DNA of 64,000 nucleotides from Acidimicrobiia bacterium (lineage in GTDB: Bacteria; Actinomycetota; Acidimicrobiia; Spongiisociales; ZC4RG35). The stretch's first letter is position 1, and each line of letters opens with the position of its first letter. This document shows positions 49,007 through 57,444 of this stretch, one piece after another. The stretch spans positions 1 to 64,000 of the forward strand of contig PKRG01000010.1 of the NCBI GenBank assembly GCA_017577575.1, in the 5' to 3' direction. The notes below the pieces were generated by a model, which saw only the letters and a program-made list of their open reading frames with translations, was not told where the DNA came from and did not search any database. Position numbers and translations under genes: made by a program.

Positions 49007-49884
49007 CAGATCGTCCTCGCTCGGACGGCTCCCAGCCCTTCGTTGCGGACGAGGAGGGCGATGGCGAGCAGGGCGTACAACGCCAGGTAGGTGTACTGGA
49101 AGGGGACCAGCAGACCCACCACGGTCTCGAATATCCCGACGAACACCCCGGCCAGCAGCGTGCGCATCGCCGAGCCGAGACCGCCGAGGATCACGACCAG
49201 GAAAGCCCACGCCAGCCAGCGGACGTGCTCTTGGGGGTTGAACGATTGGACGAGCGACAGCACGGTGCCTCCGAATGCGGCGAGGGCGATGCCGACGGCG
49301 AAGATGCGCCGCGACAGGGTGCCGACCTCGATCCCCACCAGCGCCGCCACGTCGGGGTTCTCCGCCATGCCCCTTATCGCCGCCCCGGTGAGGGTCCGGG
49401 TGAGGAACAGGTGGAGGGCGACCAGCACCGCCACCGTGATGGCGGCAGCGACGATGCGCGTCACCGGCACGCTGATGCCGCCGAAGCGCAGGACGCTGGA
49501 CAGATAGCCGGCGTTGACGGTCCGGGTGTCGGTGGTCCACACCATGATGGCGATGCTCTCGATCACCACCATCAGACCGAAGAAGCCGAGAAGCACGGTG
49601 GAGTCGCTCTCTCGTGCCAGGTACTGGGTGAGTCCACGGTGGACGCCGAGGCCGAGCAGATACCCGCCGACGGCGATAGGGACGATCATCAACAGGGGGT
49701 CCAGGCCGAGGCCGTTGACGAGCTCCCAGTAGACGAGCGCGCCGAAGATCAACACCGCGCTGTGGGCCAGGTTGACGATCCGCAGCACGCCCAGCACCAG
49801 GCTGAGCCCCATCGCCACGCCGCCGTAGACGCCGCCGAGCAGCGATCCGTTGACAAGCGCCTGGGCCAGTTCTCTGAAGCTCAT
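49006..49884 (-). CDS. livH: branched-chain amino acid/amide ABC transporter permease LivH (system 2)
   Basis: A 292-residue LivH-type permease: GSLLGGVYGGVAMGLSLVLGVLRIVNLAHSAV at the start and coupling segment MAENPDVAALVGIEVGTLSRR. It sits 10 bp downstream of livF. Gene order in system 2 (binding protein, LivG, LivF, LivH, LivM) differs from system 1, where the permeases come before the ATPases. So the two are not a recent tandem duplication. Confidence 0.93.
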   Translation of the reverse strand: MSFRELAQALVNGSLLGGVYGGVAMGLSLVLGVLRIVNLAHSAVLIFGALVYWELVNGLGLDPLLMIVPIAVGGYLLGLGVHRGLTQYLARESDSTVLLGFFGLMVVIESIAIMVWTTDTRTVNAGYLSSVLRFGGISVPVTRIVAAAITVAVLVALHLFLTRTLTGAAIRGMAENPDVAALVGIEVGTLSRRIFAVGIALAAFGGTVLSLVQSFNPQEHVRWLAWAFLVVILGGLGSAMRTLLAGVFVGIFETVVGLLVPFQYTYLALYALLAIALLVRNEGLGAVRARTI

Positions 49885-49894
49885 CCGCTCACAC

Positions 49895-50635
49895 TCACAA
49901 GCTCAACCACTGCTTGATCAGATTGTCGAGCTCGCCTTCGAACTGGTCACGCGCCCCTTCGAGATGATTGCGCCCGTAGGCGAGGGTATACACGTAGTCG
50001 GCGAGATCGACGGCGGCCTGTACGTTCTGGTCGACGAGGAGGATCGTGCGGCCCTCCTCCTTGAGGCGGGCCAGCTCCTCGTAGACCTCGTCGACGAGCA
50101 CCGGGGCCAGCCCGACCGATGGTTCGTCGATCAGGAGCACCTTCGGGTCGAGGATCAGGGTCCGGGCGAACTCGAGCAGCCGCGCCTGGCCGCCGCTCAG
50201 CGCCCCCGCCGGCTTGTTGCGGATGGGGCGCAGCGTCGGGTAGCGGTCGAGCATCTTGTCGACGGCCTCCTCCAGGCGCGCCTTGTCCTTTCGCAGCTGC
50301 CAGGCCCCGAGGCGAAGGTTCTCGTCGATGGTGAGCTGGGGAAAGACCGACCGCCCCTGCGGCAGCACCGCCACCCCCCGGGCGAGACGCTCTCCCGGCG
50401 TGAGCGTCGTGATGTCCTCTCCGCCCAGCGTCACCCTGCCCTGGCGGGGGATCAGGAACCCCGACATGACGCGCAGCGACGTCGACTTCCCCGAGCCGTT
50501 GGGGCCGAGCACCGCCGTCACCTTGCCGGGGGTGACCCGCATCGACACACCGTCGAGGACGATGTCGTGTGTGAAGTAGCCCGCGGTCACGTTGTCGAGG
50601 ACGAGCTCGGGGGCGGTGGTGGCGGTGGTGGTCAC
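49895..50635 (-). CDS. livF: branched-chain amino acid/amide ABC transporter, ATP-binding protein LivF (system 2)
   Basis: A 246-residue LivF-type ATPase with Walker A GPNGSGKST, signature LSGGQARLLEFARTL and Walker B VLLIDEPSVGLAP. GTG at 50635 overlaps the livG stop by 4 bp (GTGA). A Thr-rich N-terminus (VTTTATTAPEL) precedes the domain. Confidence 0.93.
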   Translation of the reverse strand: MTTTATTAPELVLDNVTAGYFTHDIVLDGVSMRVTPGKVTAVLGPNGSGKSTSLRVMSGFLIPRQGRVTLGGEDITTLTPGERLARGVAVLPQGRSVFPQLTIDENLRLGAWQLRKDKARLEEAVDKMLDRYPTLRPIRNKPAGALSGGQARLLEFARTLILDPKVLLIDEPSVGLAPVLVDEVYEELARLKEEGRTILLVDQNVQAAVDLADYVYTLAYGRNHLEGARDQFEGELDNLIKQWLSL

Positions 50636-51363
50636 GATGCCGCCTTCCCGGACGGGCCGTGGCCCAGGTACGCCTCGATCACCAGGGGGTCGGAGGTGAC
50701 CTCCGCCGGCGGGCCGTAGGCGACGACCCTTCCGCTCGACATGCACAGGATCTGGGGACAGAGACGGGTCAGGTCGGGGATCTCGTGGCTCACGATCACG
50801 AACGCCGTCCCCTCCCGGTTCCGCTCGAGGATGCGCTGGCGCATCAGCTCCTTGACGCTCGGGTGCACCCCGGCGAAGGGCTCGTCCATGAGGACCACGC
50901 TCGGGTCGGTCATCAACGCCCGGACGAACTCGAGCAGCTTCTGCTGGCCACCCGACAGCTCGCTGGCCGGGGTGTCTCGATGGTCCTCGAGCCCGACGAA
51001 GGCGAGAAGGTCGAGGGCCTTCTCACGCCAGTTCGACCCCTTTGAGTGCAGGACCGGCACGAGCATGTTCTCGAGGGCGGTGATCGTCGTGAAGACCCGG
51101 GGGTTCTGGAAGGTCCGGCTCACCCCGGCCTCGACGAACGCCGTGCTCGGCTTGCCCTGCATCTCCTTTCCGTTGACGCGTATCACCCCTGAATCGGGGC
51201 GGATGGCGCCGTTGAGGATGTTGAGCGTCGTGGTCTTGCCGGAGCCGTTGGGCCCGATGACGCCGAGCAGGGCACCGGCTTCGACGGAGAACGACGCCTC
51301 GTCGACGGCCGTCATCCCGCCGAACCGTTTGACCAGCTTCTCGGCTTCGATCACCGGGCCCAT
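50632..51363 (-). CDS. livG: branched-chain amino acid/amide ABC transporter, ATP-binding protein LivG (system 2)
   Basis: A 243-residue LivG-type ATPase with an intact Walker A (GPNGSGKTT), signature LSGGQQKLLEFVRAL and Walker B VVLMDEPFAGVHP. Unlike LivG of system 1, the signature is canonical. It lies 21 bp downstream of its binding-protein gene. Confidence 0.94.
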   Translation of the reverse strand: MGPVIEAEKLVKRFGGMTAVDEASFSVEAGALLGVIGPNGSGKTTTLNILNGAIRPDSGVIRVNGKEMQGKPSTAFVEAGVSRTFQNPRVFTTITALENMLVPVLHSKGSNWREKALDLLAFVGLEDHRDTPASELSGGQQKLLEFVRALMTDPSVVLMDEPFAGVHPSVKELMRQRILERNREGTAFVIVSHEIPDLTRLCPQILCMSSGRVVAYGPPAEVTSDPLVIEAYLGHGPSGKAAS

Positions 51364-51384
51364 CGGCTGCCTACTTCCCAGCGC

Positions 51385-52761
51385 TCACGGACGCAGCGGC
51401 ATCACCGCTTCGTCGGTCGCCTCGTCCTGCGGCCAGATCACCTGGTTGCCGTCTTCCTGGTACTGGAGCAGCAGGGCGTTGAACGCCACCGTGCCGTCCT
51501 CGTTGTAGCTGATCTGGCCGACGGCGGTATCGAAGGTGTTGTTGGCGATGTACTCGCGCAGCTCCCGGGAGTCGAGGCTGCCCGTGCCTTCCACCGCCTG
51601 CTGAATGACCTGGCCGGCGGCGTAGCCGGCGGCGGCGTAGGCGGGGAGCATCGGCACTCCGAGCTCGTCGAGCATGTACTCGGTCAACTCGGCGAGCCCG
51701 GTGTAGTCCAGGGTCGGCCAGGCGGTCGTGGTCGAGAACACGTTGATGCCGGCCTCACCCATGTCCGGCCAGTTGGGCAGGGTGGTGACCTGGGAGCCGC
51801 ACTGGCAGTAGATCTGCGGGTTGTATCCGGCCTGGTAGACGGTGTTGGCGATCAGCGCGGCGTCGTTGGGGAGGCTGAGCGCCACGAACACGTCGGCATC
51901 CGACTGCTGGACCCGCTGGATCAGGCTCGACAGGTCGGTCGCGGTCTGGTCGTACTCCTCGTTGACCACGATCTCCAGACCCGCTTCCTCGGCGTAGTTG
52001 ACCACGCCGCCTTCCCCGTTGACGCCGTCACGGGCGACGATCGTGAACGGGTTCTGGGCGGTGGCGATGGCCAGCGTCTGCGGCTTCTGGTCCTCCGGCA
52101 GGCTCTTGATGAACTCGAACAGCGGCCGGGGATACTCGTTGTCCTGGTAGGGCCAGGTGCTGACGAGGAGCTCGGACTGCTGGTGGATCTCCTTGCCGAC
52201 GAACCCGGCGTTGACCACCAGCTTGCCGGCCCGCTCGGTGATCGGGATCACCGCGCCGCCGACGGCGGTGGTGTACGGCGCGAACAGCAGGTCCACCTGG
52301 TCTTCGTTGATCAGACGCTGGTAGAGCTGCTGGGCCACCTGCGGGGTGCTCTCGTCGTCGTAGATGATCAGCTCGACGGGGCGACCCAGGAGCCCTCCGT
52401 TGGCGTTGACCTGGTCGGCCCAGTACCTGTAGGCGATCTCGTACCCGGCGGATGGGCCGGAATAGATGCCGGTCAGGCCCAGGGTGCCGCCGATCTTGAT
52501 CGGCTCTCCCGAGGGCTCGTCGGCAGGCGCCTCGGTATCGGCGGTGGTGTCGGCCGTGGTGTCGGCGGTCGTGTCCGCCGTGGTGTCCGCGGTGGTGTCG
52601 GCCGTGGTCTCGGCGGTCGTGGCCGCGGTGGTGTCACCACTGCTCGACCCCCCGCATGCGGTCAGGACGAGCATCAGGGCTGTCACGGCTGCGAGCAGTC
52701 GCGACCAGCGCGTCAGTAAACGATTACCGGTCGCACCGAACGCTCCGGTACTGCCTCTCAT
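51385..52761 (-). CDS. ABC transporter substrate-binding lipoprotein (system 2)
   Basis: A 458-residue type I binding protein of the LivK/amide family. The signal peptide has a short arginine-containing start and a lipobox LTAC (about 33-36). A low-complexity linker with about six TTAD repeats follows (about 50-76). The domain begins IKIGGTLGLTGIYSG and includes NANGGLLGRPVELIIYDDES. ATG at 52761 is chosen because GGAGG lies just upstream. The ligand is unknown. An imperfect LacI-type site lies about 110 bp upstream. Confidence 0.92.
   Translation of the reverse strand: MRGSTGAFGATGNRLLTRWSRLLAAVTALMLVLTACGGSSSGDTTAATTAETTADTTADTTADTTADTTADTTADTEAPADEPSGEPIKIGGTLGLTGIYSGPSAGYEIAYRYWADQVNANGGLLGRPVELIIYDDESTPQVAQQLYQRLINEDQVDLLFAPYTTAVGGAVIPITERAGKLVVNAGFVGKEIHQQSELLVSTWPYQDNEYPRPLFEFIKSLPEDQKPQTLAIATAQNPFTIVARDGVNGEGGVVNYAEEAGLEIVVNEEYDQTATDLSSLIQRVQQSDADVFVALSLPNDAALIANTVYQAGYNPQIYCQCGSQVTTLPNWPDMGEAGINVFSTTTAWPTLDYTGLAELTEYMLDELGVPMLPAYAAAGYAAGQVIQQAVEGTGSLDSRELREYIANNTFDTAVGQISYNEDGTVAFNALLLQYQEDGNQVIWPQDEATDEAVMPLRP
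52537..52632. repeat. 12-bp tandem repeats coding TTAD units
   Basis: About eight imperfect copies of a 12-bp unit similar to GTCGGCGGTGGT. On the coding (minus) strand they give the Thr-Thr-Ala-Asp/Glu repeats of the lipoprotein linker. The copy number may vary between strains by slippage. Confidence 0.8.
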
Positions 52762-52871
52762 CAGGTGCCTCCTCTGTCCATTCGCCCGACGGCGAACCTG
52801 TCCAAAGAGAACCCGACGCCTCCGCGCCCCGATACCGGGTCCGCTCGTCGCCGGCCGCGCCCGCCACATTG

Positions 52872-52881
52872 CAGGCGCTTG
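52872..52881. promoter_or_regulatory. imperfect LacI-type operator CAGGCGCTTG
   Basis: One mismatch to CAANCGNTTG, within TTGCAGGCGCTTGCAA, whose outer TTGCA/TGCAA arms are palindromic. It lies upstream of transporter operon 2. Confidence 0.6.
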
Positions 52882-52930
52882 CAAACGATGTTCGCACACG
52901 GACCGAAGCGCCGTCAAGCGGACCGGGGTT

Positions 52931-53962
52931 TCAAGCGCGGGCGAGATCCTCGGCGAGCAGCAACGAGATGTTGTCGGGGCGAGCCTCGATCTCGCCGGCT
53001 TCGATGCGCCTCGCCACCTCCACCGTGCGGGCGTTGGCCGGGGCCTCGAGGCCCAGCCGCTTTGCCTCGCGGGCGACCAGGCCGTTGATCTCGTGGACTT
53101 CGGACCGCCGTCCCTTCAGCCAATCCTGCAGCACCGTGGTCCTGGTGGAGGGAGTGGAGAACTTCTCGAGGACGATGTCGAGGAGCTGGGCGGCGTACTC
53201 GGCGGGGGGCAGCGAGACCTCGGTGAGCCCGAAGATGGGCACCGGCCGGTTCCCGAGGGCGATGGCCGTCTCGATCGCCTCCGCCCCGTTCCGATCCATG
53301 AACTCTCGCATTCCCGGCACCTCCACGGCCTCCGCCAGCGGGAGGTTCAGGATCGCCGAGGGCACGAGCTCGGCGGCGTTGGCGACCAGCTTCATCCACT
53401 TCGAGGAGCGGATGTCGTCCGACACCTCGACCGTCCCGGCGTGGGACAGCACCTCTGTCACCTCGGCCTCCCGGCCGGCGGCGTCGGGATGGATGGCGCC
53501 CACCGTGAACCACGAAGCCGACGGCGGCGTCTCCCGCACCACGGTGCCCGGGTCGAACATGTTCGAGGCCATCTCGATCACGGCGCCGATCGTCCGCTCG
53601 GGCCCGACGGCGGCGGCGATGTCGTCGATCGACATGCCGTTCTGGAGGCCGACGACGAGGCCATCGTCGGCCAGCACCGACTTGATGAGCTCGCAGCCCC
53701 AGCGGGTGTCGTAGGCCTTCAACACCACGAACACGAGGTCGAACTTCTCCCGGAGAGTCGCCACCTCACACAGGTGAATGGCCCGGACGGGAGTCACGAC
53801 CGTCTCTTCGGGCATCACCACCCGGATGCCGTCGGCCCGCATCGCCTCCACGTGGGCCGGCCACTGCTCGATGAAGAGGACGTCCAGCCCCGCCCTCGCC
53901 AGGTCGGCCCCAATCCCTGCGCCGTTGGCTCCGGTTCCCAGCACCGCGATCTTCTTTCCCAC
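52931..53962 (-). CDS. ketopantoate reductase (ApbA/PanE)-family oxidoreductase (1)
   Basis: A 343-residue NAD(P)-dependent reductase. The N-terminal Rossmann motif is VLGTGANGAGIGADLARAG; the catalytic Lys lies in SSKWMKLVANAAEL, with the family Asn/Glu in the C-terminal helix domain. The protein is longer than E. coli PanE (303). Together with the divergent paralogue and the catabolic context, this suggests a 2-oxo/2-hydroxyacid reductase other than pantothenate synthesis. It ends 170 bp before the transporter 2 operon on the same strand. Confidence 0.87.
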   Translation of the reverse strand: MGKKIAVLGTGANGAGIGADLARAGLDVLFIEQWPAHVEAMRADGIRVVMPEETVVTPVRAIHLCEVATLREKFDLVFVVLKAYDTRWGCELIKSVLADDGLVVGLQNGMSIDDIAAAVGPERTIGAVIEMASNMFDPGTVVRETPPSASWFTVGAIHPDAAGREAEVTEVLSHAGTVEVSDDIRSSKWMKLVANAAELVPSAILNLPLAEAVEVPGMREFMDRNGAEAIETAIALGNRPVPIFGLTEVSLPPAEYAAQLLDIVLEKFSTPSTRTTVLQDWLKGRRSEVHEINGLVAREAKRLGLEAPANARTVEVARRIEAGEIEARPDNISLLLAEDLARA

Positions 53963-53986
53963 TGTGCCTCCTCGAGTCGTCCCACG

Positions 53987-54016
53987 GGGTGTTCAGTGAC
54001 GCTATACACAACACCC
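53987..54016. promoter_or_regulatory. inverted repeat between the two reductase genes
   Basis: GGGTGTT (53987-53993) and AACACCC (54010-54016) flank 16 nt that contain TATACA (54003-54008), a possible -10 for the plus-strand gene. It does not match CAANCGNTTG, so another regulator may act here. Confidence 0.4.
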
Positions 54017-54093
54017 ACACGGCGGCAACGTATCCGCCGGTTGTCGAGTGCCGCTGGAACCAGCGGCCGTGCGTCCTGGAGCGAGGAGGAGAA

Positions 54094-55125
54094 GTGGGCG
54101 AACCGAAGATCGCGGTGCTGGGTGCCGGGGCGAATGGGGCATCGGTGGGGGCGGATCTCACCGCCGCCGGGCTCGACGTCACGCTGATCGAGCAGTGGCC
54201 CGAGCACGTCGAGGCGATGCGCCGTGACGGGATCCGCATCGAGATGCCCGACCGCACCCTCGTGCAGGAGGTCCGCGTCCTCCACCTGTGCGAGGTGGCG
54301 ACTCTCCGCCAGAGGTTCGACGTGGTCCTGATGCTGATGAAGGCCTACGACTCGCGATGGGCCGCCCACCTCATCGAGCCCTACCTGCAGCCGGACGGCT
54401 TGCTCGTGGGGGTGCAGAACGGCATGACCGCCGAGACGATCGCCGAGGTCGTGGGACCGCACCGGACCCTCGGCTGTGTCATCGAGATCTCGTCGATGAT
54501 GTGGGAGCCGGGGATCGTCGAGCGCAACTCGCCGCCCGACCGCTCCTGGTTCGCCGTCGGCAGCTTCCACGACAGCACCCGGGGACGGGAAGAGGAGGTG
54601 GCCTCACTCCTCCGCCACTCCGGGGCGGTCGAGATCACCGACGAGATCCTCGCCGCCAAGTGGATGAAGCTCGTCAGCAACTCGGGGACCCTCGTCACCA
54701 CCGCAATACTCGGCCTGCCGATGCTGGAGGCGGCGGCCATCCCCGAGATGCGCCGGCTGATGATCCGCTCCAGCGACGAGGCGCTTCGGGTCGGCCAGGC
54801 CGCCGGGTTCCCGGTGCTGCCGATCTTCGGGCTGACCCCCGAGCAGATGTCCGCCGCCCCCTGCCTCGCCGAGTTCCTCCTGGACACGCTCCTCGAGGGA
54901 TTCGTGCTCCCCGAGACCAAGACCACCGTCCTCCAGGACTGGATGAAGGGTCGCCGCTCGGAGGTCGACGACATCAACGGCAACGTCGTCCGGCTCGGGG
55001 CCGCCCACGGCATCCCCACGCCGGTCAACCGCGCCGTGGTGGAAGTCGCCCATCGCATCGAGGCGGGGGAACTGAGCCCCCGCCCCGACAACCTCGAGAT
55101 CCTCCTGGCGGCCGTCGATGGCTGA
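54094..55125 (+). CDS. ketopantoate reductase (ApbA/PanE)-family oxidoreductase (2)
   Basis: A 343-residue paralogue of the neighbouring reductase, the same length and divergently transcribed. Rossmann motif VLGAGANGASVGADLTAAG; catalytic Lys in AAKWMKLVSNSGTL; the shared C-terminal segment is VLQDWMKGRRSEVDDINGN, against VLQDWLKGRRSEVHEINGL in copy 1. GTG at 54094 follows GAGGAGGAGAA. It may act on a related 2-oxoacid or form a heteromer with the first. It is convergent with the SDR-like gene (5-bp gap). Confidence 0.87.
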   Translation: MGEPKIAVLGAGANGASVGADLTAAGLDVTLIEQWPEHVEAMRRDGIRIEMPDRTLVQEVRVLHLCEVATLRQRFDVVLMLMKAYDSRWAAHLIEPYLQPDGLLVGVQNGMTAETIAEVVGPHRTLGCVIEISSMMWEPGIVERNSPPDRSWFAVGSFHDSTRGREEEVASLLRHSGAVEITDEILAAKWMKLVSNSGTLVTTAILGLPMLEAAAIPEMRRLMIRSSDEALRVGQAAGFPVLPIFGLTPEQMSAAPCLAEFLLDTLLEGFVLPETKTTVLQDWMKGRRSEVDDINGNVVRLGAAHGIPTPVNRAVVEVAHRIEAGELSPRPDNLEILLAAVDG

Positions 55126-55130
55126 CGGCG

Positions 55131-55829
55131 CTACTTGAGCAGCGAGCCGCCGTCGACGACCAGGTTCACGGCGTTCACGCCCTGGTTCTCGAGCAGGAAC
55201 GACACCGCGTGCACCACGTCGGCGGTGGTGACCAGCCGTCCGGTGGGGGTGCGCGCCCGGATGCCCTCGAGCACTTCGGCCGGCTTCGCCTCCCAGTAGG
55301 GGGTGTCGCCCACGATCGCCGGGTGGATGGCGTTGAACCGGATCGGGGCCAGCTCCAGCGCCAGCGTGTGGATGAGCGTCGAGATGCCGCCGTTGACCGT
55401 GCTCACCATCGTGGATCCGGGATACGGCCGGTCCTTGGCGAGCCCACCGAACAACACGACGGCGGCGTCCTCGGTGAAGCGGTCACACAGGGCGTGGATC
55501 ACCTCGGGATAGCCGACGAGCTTGAGCGTCGCCAGGTTCACGGCCCGGTCGACGGAGTAGTCGCGGATGGTGTTCTCGTCGCGCTCGATGGCGGCGATCA
55601 CCAGGTACTGGACCGGGCCGATGCTCGCCAGGGCCGGGGCGATCTCTGCCGGACGGCTGATGTCGACGGCGATGCCCTTGGTGTTGCCTCCGATCTCCTC
55701 GGCCGTCGCCTCCGCCCTCTGCTGGTCGCGGCTCGTCACGTAGACCTCACGTCCCTGGGCGGCGTAGTGGGCGGCCACCGCCTTGCCCAGCCCGGAAGAC
55801 CCACCGATCACCACCACACTTCCGCTCAT
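55131..55829 (-). CDS. short-chain dehydrogenase/reductase-like protein lacking the catalytic Tyr-Lys
   Basis: A 232-residue SDR-fold protein. The cofactor motif GGSSGLGKAVA (about 9-19) and TSRDQQRAE are intact, and the C-terminal VNLVVDGGSLLK is typical. The catalytic YxxxK is absent: the aligned helix reads STMVSTVNGGISTLIH, so Tyr and Lys become Val and Asn. Similar VNGA/G-type SDRs exist in many actinobacteria; their activity is unclear. A perfect CAAACGTTTG site lies 35 bp upstream of its start. Confidence 0.82.
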   Translation of the reverse strand: MSGSVVVIGGSSGLGKAVAAHYAAQGREVYVTSRDQQRAEATAEEIGGNTKGIAVDISRPAEIAPALASIGPVQYLVIAAIERDENTIRDYSVDRAVNLATLKLVGYPEVIHALCDRFTEDAAVVLFGGLAKDRPYPGSTMVSTVNGGISTLIHTLALELAPIRFNAIHPAIVGDTPYWEAKPAEVLEGIRARTPTGRLVTTADVVHAVSFLLENQGVNAVNLVVDGGSLLK

Positions 55830-55863
55830 TGCGCCTCCTCTGTTTCGGTCCTGCCGCTCGTGT

Positions 55864-55873
55864 CAAACGTTTG
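55864..55873. promoter_or_regulatory. LacI-type operator CAAACGTTTG
   Basis: A perfect palindrome, identical to the site at 35096, in the 79-bp gap between the LacI gene and the SDR-like gene. Confidence 0.75.
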
Positions 55874-55908
55874 CAGGCGAGCGTGCGCGAGAGACTACCA
55901 AGACGGGC

Positions 55909-56919
55909 TCAGATGGGCCGCGTGGAGTCCCTCACCACCAGAGAGGGCTGCAGGCAGATGTTCTCCGGCTCTTCCCCGGCGAGGATCTCGATCACCAGCT
56001 CCCCGGCGGCGAGGCCGATCTCCCGGCTCGGGTAGTAGATCGTGGTCAAGGCCGGGGTGACGACGTCCATCAGCGGCAGGTCGTTGTAGCCGATCAACGA
56101 CACGTCCTCGGGGACGCGGAGGCCGGCGTCGCGCAGGGCGGCGAGGGCCCCCATCGCCATCAGGTCGTTGTGGGCGAAGATCGCCGTGGGGGGCTGCTCC
56201 TCTCCCAGCTCCAGCAACGCCTCGGTGAGACGGCGTCCCTCGGCGATGGTGGGCACGGCGGCCACCTCGGCCACCTCGATCTCGGTCATGCCCAGCTGCT
56301 CGCAGGCGGCGGAGAACGCCTCGGCGCGGTGGGAGAAATTGGCCACGTCGAGCGGGCCTCGCAACTGGGCGACCCGGCGGTGACCGAGCTCGTGGAGATG
56401 CTCCGCCGCCAGCGTCGCCCCGGCGGCGTCGTCGTGGACGACCTGGGGCAGGTCGCTTCCCGGCAGCGGGCGGGCGGCCACCACGACCGGAGCGATCCGG
56501 GCGGCGTCCTCGAGGATCTGGCGGTCGCCGGCCCGGGTGGCGAGAGAGATGACCGCGTCGACCCGCCGGGACAACATGTGGTCGAGGATCCGGGCGAAGC
56601 GCTCGTGCTCGTCTTGGGTCTCGGCGATCACCGGCATGATCTCACCCACCTCGAGCGAGGCGGTGATGCCGTGGATGATCGGGGTGACGAAGGGGTTGCC
56701 GAGATCGGCGGCGATGACGCCGATGGTGGCGGTGCGCCCGCTCTGGAGGCCGCGGGCGATCATGTGCGGCCTGTAGCCGAGCCGTCGGGCCGCTTCCTCG
56801 ACCGCCTTGCGGGTCTCGGGGTTGACGAGTTGAGCCCGATTCGGGTTGAGAGCGCGCGACACCGTGGAGGGGTGGACGCCCACCTCCCGGGCGACGTCGT
56901 CGAGCGTCGGCATGCTCAC
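55909..56919 (-). CDS. LacI-family transcriptional regulator (1)
   Basis: A 336-residue LacI/GalR regulator. The HTH is PTLDDVAREVGVHPSTVSRA with hinge-helix NPETRKAVEEAARRLGYRPH, followed by a sugar-binding-protein-like effector domain (GVIAADLGNPFVTPIIHG, DDAAGATLAAEHLHELGHRRVA). GTG at 56919 is preferred: GGAGGAGG is 10 nt upstream, while the ATG two codons later is too far. A CAAACGCTTG site lies 73 bp upstream, so it is probably autoregulated, and its recognition helix is near-identical to that of the second LacI protein. The effector is unknown. Confidence 0.93.
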   Translation of the reverse strand: MSMPTLDDVAREVGVHPSTVSRALNPNRAQLVNPETRKAVEEAARRLGYRPHMIARGLQSGRTATIGVIAADLGNPFVTPIIHGITASLEVGEIMPVIAETQDEHERFARILDHMLSRRVDAVISLATRAGDRQILEDAARIAPVVVAARPLPGSDLPQVVHDDAAGATLAAEHLHELGHRRVAQLRGPLDVANFSHRAEAFSAACEQLGMTEIEVAEVAAVPTIAEGRRLTEALLELGEEQPPTAIFAHNDLMAMGALAALRDAGLRVPEDVSLIGYNDLPLMDVVTPALTTIYYPSREIGLAAGELVIEILAGEEPENICLQPSLVVRDSTRPI

Positions 56920-56991
56920 GTTGACTGGACCTCCTCCGGCCGTGGTGGCCGGCATTGTTCCACACGGCGTCTGCCCGTGTCGTGGTTTCGG

Positions 56992-57001
56992 CAAACGCTT
57001 G
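56992..57001. promoter_or_regulatory. LacI-type operator CAAACGCTTG
   Basis: It matches CAANCGNTTG, in the gap between RidA (2) and LacI (1), consistent with autoregulation. Confidence 0.72.
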
Positions 57002-57032
57002 TAGAGGTGAGCTCGGCAGACGCCCGCGGGGA

Positions 57033-57434
57033 TCAGTCGACGACGGCGATCGCCTCGATCTCGACGAGGAGCCCCTCGACGGCGAGCGAGGCGATGCCGA
57101 CCAGGGTGGAGGCGGGTGGCACCTCCAGTTGTAGGACCTCGGCCCGGGCCCGTCCCAGCTCGGCGGCATGGGCGTGGGCGTCGCCCACGACGTACGTGTT
57201 CAGCTTGACGATGTCGGCCGGCGAGGCACCGTGCGCCTCGAGCACCGCCCGCAGGTTGCGGAGGGCCTGGCAGGCCTGGGTGTAGACGTCGTCGCCCACG
57301 ATGTTGCTGTCCTCGTCGAAGGCGACCTGGCCGGCGACGAACAGGAGCTTTCCGCCCTCGACGACGACCACGTGGCTGTAGGCGTCGTTGTTGGGACGGT
57401 GGACCGTCTCGGGATTGGAGAACGTCTTGGACAT
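57033..57434 (-). CDS. RidA/YjgF-family protein (2)
   Basis: A 133-residue RidA-superfamily protein: VVVEGGKLLFVAGQVAFDE, QACQALRNLRAVLEAHGASPADIVKLNTYVV and VEGLLVEIEAIAVVD are typical. As in the other copy, the substrate-binding Arg of RidA is missing (PPASTLVGI in place of PPARTxV). It follows the aldehyde dehydrogenase by 10 bp and belongs to the operon HIBADH, ALDH, RidA, which may detoxify or hydrolyse an unstable pathway intermediate. Confidence 0.88.
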   Translation of the reverse strand: MSKTFSNPETVHRPNNDAYSHVVVVEGGKLLFVAGQVAFDEDSNIVGDDVYTQACQALRNLRAVLEAHGASPADIVKLNTYVVGDAHAHAAELGRARAEVLQLEVPPASTLVGIASLAVEGLLVEIEAIAVVD

Positions 57435-57444
57435 GCCGCTTCTC

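Noticed and set aside
52537..52632. Short regular repeats as a CRISPR array.
   Set aside because: The repeats are contiguous 12-bp units without spacers, in frame, and code for Thr-Ala-Asp linker residues.
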